A DNA stretch of 64,000 nt from Chamaea fasciata (taxonomy: Eukaryota > Chordata > Aves > Passeriformes > Sylviidae). The translations under genes and the position numbers were made by a program. The notes below the pieces were generated by a model. That model was not told the DNA's origin, did no database searches, and saw only the letters and a list, made by a program, of their open reading frames with translations. The stretch lies in contig JARCOQ010000008.1 of the NCBI GenBank assembly GCA_029207755.1, positions 28,819,021 through 28,883,020 of the forward strand. The letters are read 5' to 3'. Shown in pieces: positions 12,301-26,000 of the stretch; positions within the stretch are counted from its first letter, which is position 1, and the number at the start of each line of letters is the position of its first letter.

Positions 12301-14770
12301 TTTCCGAGTTTTTAATTACACGGCAGTGCTAAGTCACAGCCGTCATGCGTAGGACACGTGCTGACGCTGGGCATGACAACACCATTTCATCCCGTCTTCA
12401 GTCAACAAAAAATCACTGTAGTTGTGCAATCTTATGACAAGCATATGCCTAGAATAATAGCACTCACTCTGCAGCTACCACTCAGTTCCTATCAGAGGAT
12501 TATAACTTGTTATTTATGAGCATTAATGCCATCTAGACGCAGTTTTTAAATCTCTCTCAGGAAGTGTTAAAAACGCTAACACCGTTGCCGTGGTAGCAGA
12601 CATATTATATTTAGTAAATGAACTCTGAAGTATTCTGCTGCGTTAGTTAAGCATTCCACTATATTTATAATACTCAGTTTTGTTTTTGAAGGGAACCATC
12701 AGCATCCAGAGTACAGATAATAGCAGGAGAACAAAGAGCTCACACTCAATTGAGGATCCCTCAGGAAGTTGTGTTGACATAGTCAGTTAAGGTGTTGTTA
12801 CAAGCCCTTCTTTTGAATGTGGAAAGCAGAGTATTAATAACAATATGAAGTTTTTTTATTTCTTTTGTCTGAGCTCCAGAGCTAGATATGCTAGAAGAAC
12901 TTGTAAATTAAAAGGTACACATTGTATACAAATGAATAAAAATACAGCCCTAAAGCAGATACTTGTAAAGAAACTTGTATCCGCTTTTGTTCCTTAAACA
13001 GTAACAATACAACGTATTAGGTTCAGAATTATTTTATTTGGATTATAGCAATTAGTATCACCGATCAGTAGGCCAAATCCAGGCAGAGAGCACAGAATCA
13101 ATTTCACAAGGCAACAACACGGACTAGTATGTTAGCACACAAACCATTGCACTGCATTATCAAGTTGAAATATCTTTCAACCATGCATAAAAAAATCTAT
13201 GCTTAATCTTTCAGAGCTCCAGGTAATATCAGATTCCTAAATATACAAAAAATACATTTAACTTATAATAATCTTAGTGAATCAAGACTTATAAAATTAC
13301 AATTTTATTCTTCACAACATAGAAAAAAATACAAAAATGACTGTATATAGTTTTCACCCAAGTTTCACTGACATATACATCAAAATATATGATTTGATGT
13401 ATACTCATGAAAATTTTACGCTGAAAGATAGGTTTTAAAATGACACTGCAGATTGGTCCACATAAATGCCAACCTTCATAACGATAAGGAAAAAAAAACC
13501 CTCTGATAAAAATATCACATTGTGAAAAATTACAATTTACCTGCACTGTAACCTGCAATCTTACTGTAATTTACAAATACGAACATTTGTACAATTCCAG
13601 TTGTAAACTACACACTGGTGAAAACCTTGGTCTTTTGGAGGGTAATGACTAACTCAGAGCTGACATGGTAGAACAAAGTGCTGTCAACTGAACCAGCGCA
13701 CATAACAGAGAGTACCAAAGCAGGGGAGGCCTGCTGCTTTGGATATGCTGATAGAGAACATGCAAGCCAAGTAAACAGTCTGTGGGGAAAACAAACCCCT
13801 CTGCATCTGTGACACAGGACCAATCAAAGCTTCTAGTATAGAGTTCATGGAAGCCACTTTATAATTTCAGTGACAGATGAGGGAAAACTTCTTTTATAAG
13901 GAGGAGAAACCCCACATGTGTCAGCAAAGTCAGTATTAGGGAACAACCCAAACAGTTTTAGGGCATCACACTACAGCTCTCTCTAGATTACCTTCCAGTG
14001 ATTTCCAAGGAAGATAAACTTGAAAAAGCACTTCCAAGATGAAGCGCTAAATTTCTGTACATAGCAACTGCATGTTCAGACTTAAGAATATAATTTACAA
14101 ATCAACTTTGCTGGTAAGAATTCGTACTGTGAAAGCAACTTCTTTTTCTTTTGAAAGGAAAAGTAACTCCATTTTCTTTTAAAAGGCTGTAGTTTATTTG
14201 CATTTGCATCATAAATTGATATTTTTAATGAAGTAAATATTCCATAGTAAAGCCTATTCAGCAAAGGTATTGGTTGTAGAAGCTTTCTCCCTACTGGCAG
14301 CTTGTTCTGCTTTTCCATGGTGCCAGTGCTATCTGCTGTAGATCTGTACTGTATCTTTCTCATCAACAGAGCCAGGAGTTTGTTTCATGCAGGAGTATTA
14401 CACAGCCATTTTTTATCTCCAAATTGGACCAACAAATTTGAAACCAAATCTTTTATTTGGGCACAGAAATCAAATTAAGAAAAGTTCAGGAGCTGAGCAT
14501 TGACAATATCCAGTAACCTAAGTACATCAGGAAATCAGATCTTTTAGATGACATCCTTCAGAAATATTGGCATTAACTTCTTTAATAGCAAGTATAAGCA
14601 AAAGGAGATGTTTTGTTCAGAGGTGGAAGTTTATACTTTCAAACAATGAGTTCAGAATAATATAACATTTCTCAGATCACTACAACAAAGCACATAACCT
14701 AAAAGAGAAATGAACTGAATTGTTGCATCTTTGAATCCAAAATAATTTTGAGGTTGTATATGGCCACAGT
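6331..14770. other. Intergenic / possible distal HACD2 3' UTR, no gene recognised
   Basis: About 8.4 kb of AT-rich sequence lies between the ADCY5 promoter and the 3' end of HACD2. All open frames are short and without recognisable motifs. The right-hand part could belong to a long HACD2 3' UTR, but no polyadenylation site can be assigned with confidence. A 22-bp palindrome (arms TTGTTCTACT / AGTAGAACAA) lies at 7200-7221. Confidence 0.6.
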
Positions 14771-15080
14771 AATAGAATCACAGAATTGTTTGGGTTGGAA
14801 AAGACCTCCAAGATTGAGTTCCAACCATTACCCTAATACTGCAAAATCCCAGTAAACCATGTCCCTAAGCACCACATCTTCTGTTTTTTTAAATACCTTC
14901 AGGGATAGTGACTCTATCACTTCCCTGGGCAGCTTGTTCAAATGCTTGACAATCCTTTCTATGAAGAAATTTTTTCCTAATACCCTATCAAGACCCTCCT
15001 TAGAACAACACAAGGCAGTATCCTCTAGTCCTATTGCTTGTAACTTGGGAGAAAAGACCAACCCCCAACTTGCTACAACC
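14771..15080 (-). mobile_element. CR1 LINE 3' fragment, reverse orientation
   Basis: Read on the plus strand, the segment opens with TAGAATCACAGAATTG, GGTTGGAAAAGACCT and TCCAACCATTACCC. It continues with AAACCATGTCCCTAAG, CTTCCCTGGGCAGCTTGTTC and a GGGAGAA...GACCAACCCCCA block near its right end. This order is the reverse complement of the 3' end of avian CR1 elements. The copy is 5'-truncated, as nearly all CR1 copies are, and fairly diverged, so it is probably old. Open reading frames crossing it are element remnants. Confidence 0.85.
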
Positions 15081-16986
15081 TCCTGTTTTTTAATCCAGTC
15101 AATAATTGGCTCCAAAATGTTGAACACAGAAGCAAAGATTATTCTTGTCTCTTGTCCTCTCTCTGCTTATAGCAGTCCTGTTTGTGTTGAACAGGAAAGG
15201 CTCCATATAGTCAGAGTTAGGAAAATTCAGTCCCTTTGACTGAGCCAAAGAAAATTACTGAAAATGCCAAGTTGGTTTTTTTTTTTAATATAGCTCTGAC
15301 AAGCATAAAGCTAAATAATTGTAAATCCAGCTCTTCCCAACTGCTGGAACAGAGAGTCTGTGTCCTCAGTACTTTCCGAGTAAATTTGTGTTTAGGGAGA
15401 GCTGGGACGCGTCAGACACAGCTGGGCCGTACCAGGGGAGGTGCTGGCAGGCACAGCCCGAGGCAGCACTGCAGGTAGCATGGGAGTGGTCACACCTCAT
15501 TTATCCATTAAGCCATGTCACAAGAGGGAAGCCAAAGAAGCCCACTTGGTCTTGTCTAGTGACTCTGACTGGATGCAGACAGGACTATTTGGCCATCAAT
15601 TCCTAACAGAACAAAGCCATAACCTACGTTTCCTTTTGTCTCTGCTTGGACATCCATTCATTTCCCTTCTCCTTTTGTTCCTTTCCTTCCCCATCCTTCT
15701 ACTCCCAATCAGAAGTTTCTTCTAGACTTGGGGCACAGCTCACACGGCACTAGTGCTTTCTGCCTCATCACAAGGCTTTCTCAGCTCTTTCATTTTCCTT
15801 CTACCTCCCCAAAGGAAGGTTAAGCCTGAGAACCCAGAGAAAGCACCTAGGAGGATGTAACTTTTTGTGGTCTTCTAATCTTTCCAAAGAACAGATGAGG
15901 GTGGCTTGTCCAGTCTGCAAAGGCAGCATGTAACACGTGAGATAATCTGCCCTGCAAGGAGCAGATTATGATTTTGCAACACTTCGGAAGTTGAGTGCCT
16001 AGAACTGCCTGCTTGGATGTGCCAGAGTGATGACCTCAGTCACATGAGAAAAGTCAGGCTAAGGAACAAGGCCCCCAAACACAGTAGACCAAGCAGTCCT
16101 CAGCACTGAAAGATGAGTATCACAGACAATGACTAGAGATGACAATTTATAGTAAAAAAGGAGAACTGCACCTATTTCTGAGTGACCTACCTCCTTATAT
16201 TGTTTAGATTCATTACTGATACCATTAGAAGTATTACAGTTAGTATTAATTTTATTTTGTTTTAATATGTAAAAATGTATTCAGGGATGCAGTACTTGGG
16301 GTAGTTTTAATGTTTCAGATAAGAATTATGGCCTCTGAATTAATATAAGCATTTGAGTGATCAGCTTAAACAAGATCTTCAGAGAACGCACTCTGGTCAG
16401 ACACCGTACTGTTTAAATTCCTGAAGAACCTCATTCCCCTCATTTTCCGTAATTGGTTTCTTGTTCTTGTTCCCATCACCTTTTAAATACACAACCTACC
16501 TTTCTAAATTCAAAACTTTGCCCAGATTACATTCTCCACTGAAGTCCCTGACATTATCCTGAAGTATTCCAGAGCACATTGTTTGCTTTCGCGGCAATAC
16601 ATACAGTTTCTGGCATGCAGTCAAGCACTTAAAAAAAGAGGTATCAGTAATATAATCCCAATTCAGGCATTTAGTGGATACAACTTCATCACTCATACTG
16701 CAACCTTCAGGCATTTAGTAATAAATGAAAACCATTTAGCACATCATTTAAGGAAAAGGTTAACTGCCAAGCCATATAAAGTTTAAGTTTTCTGAAGCAC
16801 TGCAAGCTGAAAATTATTTCAACGTTTGACATCCTGGAATTTCACTGAAATCAGATTTATTGGTTATTCTTGCTAAATTATTGGTCTTTTACCTCTGACT
16901 TATCTTGGTATACTCTTTACAAATGTGCTGGGTATCGAAAAACTGCAGCATTTTGATGTTTGAAAAGTTCTGAAAAAGAGTTGGAA
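15081..16986 (-). other. HACD2: HACD2 3' UTR / 3' flank
   Basis: This sequence follows the HACD2 stop codon in gene orientation. An AATAAA on the minus strand at 16861-16856, about 126 nt past the stop, is a candidate proximal polyadenylation signal. Further TTTATT copies on the plus strand leave longer 3' ends possible. I recognise no other gene. Confidence 0.4.
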
Positions 16987-17069
16987 TTACTCTGACTTCT
17001 TATGCTCTTCAGTGTGGGAGAGTACTTTTCGCCTCTGATGCAGCATGTGGAAATACAGCTGAGGGAATA
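16987..17069 (-). CDS. HACD2: HACD2 exon 7 (C-terminus and stop)
   Basis: The exon follows TTTCTCCTCAG and completes Ile220 with TA. It encodes [20 protein letters not shown] and then EHKKSE, ending in TAA at 16989-16987. The basic stretch HQRRK follows the last membrane helix. The terminal KKSE fits a cytosolic dilysine ER-retrieval signal. Confidence 0.95.
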
Positions 17070-20000
17070 CTGAGGAGAAAACAGACTCAAGTCAATGATG
17101 TGTGAAGAGAGGCCTGCAAGATGAACAGTCACATGCTCAAGGTCACCAATTCTCTATTAGAGCATGTGTTTATCCACATTTTGCTTAAGTTTTCTATTGC
17201 CTTTTCCACTCTAAAGGGATGAACTGATATTGTTCTTAGGCTTCAGGTATTATTAATTCTTTTGCTAGAGCAATCACATCCTTAATTAAATGCAAAATGC
17301 CTTATTTAACTCTAAATGCAGAGGCAGATGACAAAAATTGCCTTAACTGCATGCACACAATACAAAGAAAACAAACAGACTGCAGGGCAAAAGAAGTCCT
17401 TCAAGAGAAATTTCCAGACTTGTTTGATTTTTTTGTAATTCTAGTGTCACTTTTTCAGACTCTAAGGCATTTTATACACATCAGTGCCTCTTTCATCTCT
17501 CTCTCTACCCAGAGCTTTTTCTCTTCTTATTTCTAAGACTATGGTACACAGTATGTTTGCAGAACAACAAAGTAGGGAATGGAAAACATACATATACAAA
17601 CAGCAAAAGCTGAAATTTCCATGAGATACTAAACCTTCATGAACCATGCAAAAATTAAACAAAGTCATCAGCAGGCTAAATTGGTTACTTCTGTGTATGG
17701 TAATCCCCCAACTGTTTGCTTTTCCCAGTACAGCTGTTAATACCAAGAAACCTAACAAACTCATACTTACTTGGAATGTAAGAGATCATGACCAGGATCA
17801 GGAATGTATAGTAGTCAAATGAAAAATTGTACTTGTTAGGTAAACTAATGGAATACAAGCCAGACTGCCTGACGAAGGGTAATGCAGCATATATTGTGAG
17901 TAATTCGCCTGAGACTCCCATTGGATACAATACTATAAACAAAGTGTACCTAGAATGAAACATACACAGAAAGAATTAAAAGTTATGACAAACTCTGACA
18001 AAATTTGTTAAATCATATTACAGCTATTCAGATTTTGAATTCTCCATTCAGTATGTATTTTCTTAAATCTTATTTGATTAGAGCATGGCAAGGTATGAAC
18101 ATTATTGCAAGGTAAGTATTCAAAGAGCAATAGTTTGGAAATATTTAAAGATTTAATCTGAGAATCTAAAAACTATCTTTAAAACTATTCTCCACATACA
18201 CACAATTTATTACTTTGATTTCTGAAGTCTTTGGTAGAGGTCATTTTACTATTTAAAATGGGGCCAAATATAGTTGATGTTAATCAATGAGCTTAAATAT
18301 TATTTCAAGGAGAACCACTGGATTCAAGAATTTCTGCTAAATGTCAGTTTACTTACTGTCATCCCTTACTGTTAAATATCAGTTTCTAACAAAAAACTAT
18401 TTTGTAAATGGAACTGACTTCAGAACAAACAACTCTTTCAGCTTGCAATGCAATAGATTTTTGTAACCCGAAAAGCTGCTGGAAAGAACCTAGGCAGTCG
18501 CATTCACAAAGAGGGCAATTACCTGAAGGCAGAATCTAATTTTTTGCACTGCAACTGCTTTACAAGATAAATACCCCTGTCAGATCAGTGCTTTAAGGCT
18601 GTAATTTTTTATTATGCTACCGACCTGGCCCATTTGATGAGGTAAGGGAGATGGTTTAACAAGCTAAACGTGTAAAAAGAGTAACGGATTATCTCGGTGA
18701 TTGTCCAGGCCACTACAAACAAGAGGACACTGTCTTCAGTTTGTACCTGTGAGAATGGAAAAAAGGCTTTGTATGAACTTGAGCATTACCAGCATTACTC
18801 ACCAGACCCAAGAAAACCTCAAAGAAATCCATTCCTGTGGGTTGCTTTACTGCATCATTTTAGAGAACACTCCAAGAATGAGCTTAAAAGCAACATTAGT
18901 AACAATAGTAAAAAACCCTTCTTATCGTGCTCTGTATTTTTCTAGTTGCCTAAGAATAGCTCTGCTTCATGACTGGGTACCTTAAGCTCTCCTATTCTGT
19001 GCAAAGTAAATTGGCACAAGAAACCCCTGATATTCTGAGTATAATTCTTAACTCTTCCCATTCCTATAGAGTATCAGCTTCTATTTCAGCCCTATGATTG
19101 TCTCCTAGTGCAGAAAGAATGGTCTAACACTTGATACCTGGTTTACACTTTATATTCTGATACTAGTTCATGGTACTTCTGAGCAGAAGCACTGTTTTCC
19201 TTTCTCTGGTCAGAAACTGGGTCCTACTTTTGAGCAACAGCAAAACAGCTAACACCAGATCTCAGGCTGGGAGAAAAATGATGCTCAGATTGTCTCACCT
19301 CAGGTAAGCTTGACAGGTACCTGATTCACTGTTCCTTCCTCCATTTTCTGCTTATTGTAACTAGCATAGTTCCTCTAATGTTACACTCAAGGCAGTATCA
19401 TGTCTCACTGCTTTACACCTCCTGGAGCTTTTATGTCAGTCACACATCAGTGAACCAGCTGTAACTCCCTCCACATTCTAACCCTGCTATCAGCCCAGTT
19501 GGTCTGAGCATGGTGCTAATAATGCCAAGGTTGTGGGTTTGATCCCTGGATGGGCCATTCACTTAGGAGCTGGACTCAGTGATCCTTGAGGGTCCCTTTA
19601 AGCTCAAAATATTCTGTAATAAACTGCCTTTATCTGTGATATTTATAATCCTCAAAAGCACATACTTTAAAATTAAGAGTTACATTTATTAGATTATGGA
19701 GCATCATTATGAGGTTCAAGTTCCAGATGGATCAAGTATATATGGGGTCGCTTATCCACAATACAAACTCTTGAGGGAGCAGACATGATTTTTATGCAGC
19801 CTTCTCCCTCTCTCCCCTCTTCTACAGAACTCCCAGCTGCTCCCTTGAGCCCAAATTCAGTGGACCGTGGGAACAAAAAGAGCTCAACCACAGGGGCCCA
19901 TATTTTCTCTTTTCCTCAAACTCTTGAAAAAAGGGAAAAGGAAGTCAGGAGATGAGGGGTGGTGCACTCTATTCATCTTGGACAAAGTACAAACCAATAG

Positions 20001-23000
20001 AAAAAAAAAAAAGGAACAAGAACATTTTTACATGTGGACAATCAGAAAAATTTTAATAGGAGGGGACTGATCATATACTTTTGGCTAAAAAAAGGGAATT
20101 TTTTTAAACAGGAATTAGCCAGTAAAAGCTTTGTTACAGACTGCAAAACCCAGAAAAACTTATACAGAAGTCTTGAGCTATCCTGGAATGCAGAGCTGCT
20201 GGTAATCTGTATTGTGCTGTATATCTATGTTCTGCTGCATGTAACATTTCAGGTCACTTTTACTGCAGTTTGCAGCAAAAGCATCTTATTTTTTTTTCCA
20301 CATTCTGATAATTTGTTTATACATTAATCTCCCTTACATCATCATAAAAGAGCAAAATCCAAAAATTATTTGAAGACATTCAGAGAAAGGACCAAATCTA
20401 TTTTTACACATTGCTGCAGTATCCTAATCCTGTTTGAGGTCTGCTTTATAAGCAAGATTTTGTTCTCAACACGGAAAAGTGAAGAGCACTTCGCAGATGC
20501 TGCTGTTCCAAAGGAGGAAAGTGCTTGACAAGCACTCCAGAGCTGCATCTTCTGGTCAAATCGGGAGCAGCAGCTTAGTGATGAGTGCACCTAAACCTGT
20601 GAGTAACAGGCTTCAACCTGTGCTTTAAATCCCACTTCTTTCCCAGGCTATGGTAAAGTCAAAATGCAAAAGTTTGTAGCTTGAAGTAGCATCCAAGGAT
20701 ATGAGCAAGGACAAGAAACTGGGACGTTAACAGTGAATCACACACATGGAAGTAGAAAATTACAGCAGTCACAGTCCAGTTCTATCACATGACATCTCTA
20801 ACACTGTCTCCAAGGTCTGGTCTCGCCCCTCTCCTTTGTATTTTAAGTTATTAAAACACTTCACACCATTATGAAACACACAACCCTGTTAGGTCACTTA
20901 AAGAATCACTGATTGTGCCTTCATCGCTTGTGTCCCTACTTAAATAAGAAAGAAGACTGGAAAGTGGTGGTTATCATTATAAAGTCTGTTTCTTGCACAC
21001 TCACATAGCTGTCACCAGTCTGTCACTATCAGAACACCTCTTTGAGCACTGAGAGTTTTTCAGTACTTTAGATAAAGACGACCGAGATGAACATTATCAA
21101 ACCCCTGGGAACTGATTCACTAAACAGTTTCTCAGGAGTCTTATGCTTTCAGCCACTGCTAATGCAGCATTTGCATCATTCCTCCTCCAGGCTGAAGAGA
21201 GGACAAATACACAGTAAACCTTTCATAAACCACTAAGGCCAATGCTCCCTGAGAATCCAATTCTTCTTCCACTACTTTTTTTCATGCCAGTCTTTCAAGG
21301 AAGTCTTAGACACAAGTCAAAAGACATTTTGTACTTTATTTACACCTTATCTCTCCAACTCTCTTAATAGGGGGTCAATCAAACAATAGGCACAATATTT
21401 TGGCATGTGCTTCAAGTCAACATATCATCAAGGGGAGTCTTGAATATATTTTCGCTTTTCCTAAATACTGTGAATGGCAGACAATGTTTGCTAGAATATA
21501 AAAGAAACCACTGTCTTTTAAGATGCAAAGATGAGAACTGGGAGTTGACAAAATAAAGCCTGAGAGGTTTTTAATGTTCCTTAAGATTGGAAAGGGAAAT
21601 TTCTCTACGTTAAGAGCAACAGTTTGACAAATTTGCAGAAAATTTCAGCTAAACACATAATTAAGCAATCCAATGCAGAAGAGCAAAACCAGCAGCACTA
21701 TGCAAGTGTAATGATGGAAAATATTGGAACAGCACGTCTCTCTCCAAAGAGCTGGTTCTCTGGTACAGTAATTAAAAATAAAACATAAAATGAAGGGAAA
21801 AAAAAAACCAGAAAGCTTCACAGTAGGCACAAAGGGCCTGACAGACTATTGTGTTGTATGGTATTGCTCTAATTCTATATAGATATAAAGCAGTGATGAG
21901 GCAGGTTTTACAACTGTACTCAGCCATTCAGAGTTTTGACCCTTCCAGCATGGACTTTTTACTACAACTTAGTCCTAAATATCCTAAGTTAAGATGTTCT
22001 TCCCTCTTTTAAGTAAGCATGCTTTACTACTCATTGAAGATACCAATTCCCAACTGCAGATACTAGAATCCCAATTACCAGTTCTGCATGATATATGTTA
22101 TTTTAACAGTATCTCTTGCCTGTGTGTTCTACAAAAGTTCCTCTAAATATATATTACACTTACTTGCAACTTTTCTGTAACTGAGCCCAATGGGATAAGC
22201 AAAAAATGCCTGCTGACACCATTTTTTAATTACCCATCAGCACTGGGTGCAGAATTATCTATCAGAATGGAACTCCAAGGAAGGCCTGCCATGACGTAAC
22301 CAGATGATCTCCTTGCTCACACAAATTCAAAAAGACCTCTTTTGAACTGAAGGGCACTTTCTGTTCTCCTATGCCTACTACATCCTCCCAGCTCCTCACA
22401 CCAGGCTGCTCATTCTCCACCCTCCTTTGCAGGGGAACAGTAAAATGCACTGAACTGGCCCCTTTCTGACCTAATGGCCAGCACTGATGACGTGCCAGGC
22501 CCTCCACAACACCAACAACTTCTCCTACAGTGCAGGTAAGGAGAATCTCAGTGTGCAATGCTTTAACTTTTGCCATGCTTTAACATTTATTGTGAATAAC
22601 TTCATATTGAGTTTAACAACACATCAGCACTGAAGTCAACAAAAAGCACAAACAAGTTAGTGGCAAGAAGCATGCTTCAAATCACATCACATTTCTAGAA
22701 GTGTATCCTGACAGAAGGAGGGATGCAATACACATTTCTTCTTTTAGCTGTATTATATACGAAAACAGTCTGGAAAAGCAAAGATACTGAACAAGTCTCA
22801 CTCAAAAAAGTTAAAGAGGAAAACTGCATTTTATTTTACAAGAACCTTATCATGCAACTGCATTGCTTACAAGTTCCATAAAGCTGTGTGAGAATTTAAT
22901 CCTGGCCTTCAGCATGGAGCTCACTTGTGCAGACAGCCCTTTAGAGAAAGTAGAACACTTGTGACACTTGCAATACATCTCCCCAGATGAGCCTGCAGGC

Positions 23001-26000
23001 TGCCTGGTTGGGGGAAGGGGAGGGGTCAGAATACAGCCTCTTATTTGATTTATTTGTTCAAGTCACAGGTCAGAAACTCATCACAGGCGTCCTCACCCTC
23101 GCTATTCTTATACCCACTTTCTAAGACATTAAAAAAGTAACAAATAATACAGTCTCTTGCAAGACTTTAACCAGAAGACCACACAAGTGTGGGGGAAAAA
23201 AAATCTGCATGGAATATTGTTGAAAGAATCCTTGTTAAAAGACAAATGTTTGGCTAAACTCATTGCTCCCATTTTGTCTTATTTTGTTGGTTTTCTCTGG
23301 TGAGAATGTGGGCATAAGCTTCAAAAAAACCTAACCCACAATCATATTACAGGTTTTTCTTTGATGTGTAACAGACAACACATGGAATAATTCTAATTCA
23401 TCCAATTTAACCTTTAATATTTGGGTTTCTTCAAAACTAGGAGCCAATTCATAAAACGGATTACCACTGTTCTTTGTGAAGCATCAGATATTCCAGCATC
23501 ATATAGACAACAAGCAAAACTCAAAGAGTATTTATTTTAAAGTATTTTATACATATATATAAAATCTAATGTCTTGAGATTACAGCTTGCATATTTTTGG
23601 TTCAAAACCTAGTTCTTATTCTGGTGAATTAACAGGGAAATCCATTAGAAAATGGGTTTTATGTTTATTGAGAAAAATAACATTCCTCCACTTCAAGTAG
23701 CATGAAACTAAAGCTTTACATGAACAAGAACCACAATACCAGAAAGGACTGTCAATTGCTAGGAACTACAGTGACTTGTGTTACTCTACATGTGCATGGA
23801 TGCTCTGATAACAGGTTTGGAGGAAGGAAGAGAAAGTGGCTTCCCTCGAGACTTCGTAATAAAACAAGCTCCCTAAGACATTGTCCGTGTCAAGTCACAA
23901 ATAATGTTATGCATAAAATGACTGACGCTTATTTCAGGCACCCATGCTGACACTGGTATCGAGAATAATTTCTTTAATGAGAAGAAAACCAGTAAGAAGA
24001 GTTGGCTAAAGTTACAGCAGAGATGCAGCATATTTGGGCTACTAAAAGGATTGAGATGACATGAGTCAGTCACCACAACCTGTACCAATTAAAGCATGTC
24101 TAGATTTTTAAAACAGCTGTCAGGAATAATCCTGAAAAAACATGGCTTCCAAAAGATTCTAGAGAGATCTGCATAAAGTACAGCACTATCTGGTGTGGTG
24201 AGCAGTGAGAAAAAACACACAGTCCCCAAAAATTACTTACATTTGAATATAAGAAAATGAAATGAAGGACAGAGGAAGGACTATCCTGGAGAGTGACAAT
24301 GGAGAGCATGGAGGCACTGCTGTGCGCAAACAATTGAGGGGGAGTTTCAGGTGCCACAGGAAGTGAATTGCATATGCAGGAGGGCAACGAGATTTTGCTT
24401 TTAATTATGGCACTAATGAGATGAACACTAGAAGGCTGTACCAAATTATGTGTTCTGTATTACACACTGGAAGCTGTTTAACTCAGTAAGGACTGCAGAA
24501 TCTATCCAGGAGCTAGATGTCTTACAGGGAGAGAATCAGACCTCGTTCCGTTTGACTGTCAACAAAAGATGACATCAGATCTATTTTTATTTCTTTTGAT
24601 CCACAGAAATTCATATGAACAATTTCCCATGTTGAGATACAAACAGAAGACATTTTAAGGACAGTAAGACAGCAACCAACACTTGCTTTTCAGCATGGAT
24701 CAATAGTTTTCTATCAGTTTGTAGCTTGACTTACCTCTTTTACACTATGTGTTACTGCCCACGTCAGGAAAACCCTTGACATCACTTGGAAAGCAGTCAG
24801 AACAACAGAAGAGGGAACAATGCCTGGAAGATATTTTGCAATTAGTAAATATTCCTGACTACCAGCGTGGGAGGTAGGGGTGGGGAAATAAAACACAGCT
24901 AAATCAAAGTCCAGTTACTTGACATTTCTGGAAGGAAAGCATTTAATTTTTTAAAAAATTTGAAAATACAAAGTCAGTCCTTCAGTGTGTTTATACAGTG
25001 TAATGCAGTGTAATTCCCTGGAAAGTCTTTCTGAATCAAAATGCAAACAAATGTAACTGATCTTGTTTCAATGACAGCATATTCCTCAATACACAGAAGA
25101 GCTCAGTAAGATAATTTCAATCAAACAGCTTCTGGGATACAATCTTTCAAATAAATCCTGTTTGATTAAAATAATTAAAAGTACTGTGATTTAAAATGTA
25201 AAAATAATAAATATGTTTTGCACTGTATATCCCAAAAAAGCAACCACCAAAATTTTTATTTTTTCAGAAACACTGATCGAGGCCATATTTTGACAGATGC
25301 AAAGTTTGTATTTCCTTCCTTGAAATACAACTCAACCCCCCCCCCCCCCCAAAAAAAAAAAACAAAACCAAAAAAACCCCACCAAACCAGCCAACCAACC
25401 CCACAACAAACAAACCCCTGGGAACAGCTGATGCACTGGCAGGTGCAGAAGCAACTTGAAGGTTTTCTCAAGGAAGCAGGTATCACTGGTTCTTCCAGCA
25501 AGTTCTGAGGTGTCAACTGGCCTGCCATTAAAAGGACCCTACACAGCCAGGTCTGACAGAGCAGGAATAGTTTTAGACTGCAAGATTACACAAAATTTCT
25601 AAACTTTGCATCACAGAGTTTTATTTTCTGCCAATAGCTAAATGATGTGGAGCAGGTGTAGCTCCTAAGATATAGTTAAAAGTGCTTGCAAAGCTAATGC
25701 AAACCACAAGCAAGACAACAGCCTCAGAAAGATGTAGAGACCAAAGAGGAAAATAAAATAGCAAGAAAGAATAAGAAAAGTCAAAAGCAAGTTTCAGTTG
25801 AATTATTTTCACTGATATGTTTGGCTTCTTTGAGAGGAAAAAGGAAAATCCTAGACATAGTTCTCTTCACTTTTATCACGTTGTCTTGGTCTCTGGGCTA
25901 CATGCTACCTCCTTTTCAGGTAGAGATCTGCACTTTTTAAATCTTTGTCATATGCCAAAGTCCTGTTCTCAACCATGCTCACAGACAACCCCCTATCAAT

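Noticed and set aside
13289..13558. 89-codon open frame on the minus strand
   Set aside because: AT-rich, without family resemblance or splice context; treated as chance in the HACD2 3' region.
14828..15239. Open frames at 14.8-15.2 kb on both strands
   Set aside because: They lie mostly within the reverse-oriented, decayed CR1 copy and its right flank.
19495..19550. tRNA-Ile gene
   Set aside because: Only the D-arm to T-arm part resembles tRNA-Ile. The 5' acceptor strand is missing, the B box is mutated, and a CR1-like tail follows, so it is a SINE copy.
22262..22576. 104-codon minus-strand open frame in HACD2 intron 4
   Set aside because: No recognisable domain, no splice partners and no support for transcription. 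Length is compatible with chance.
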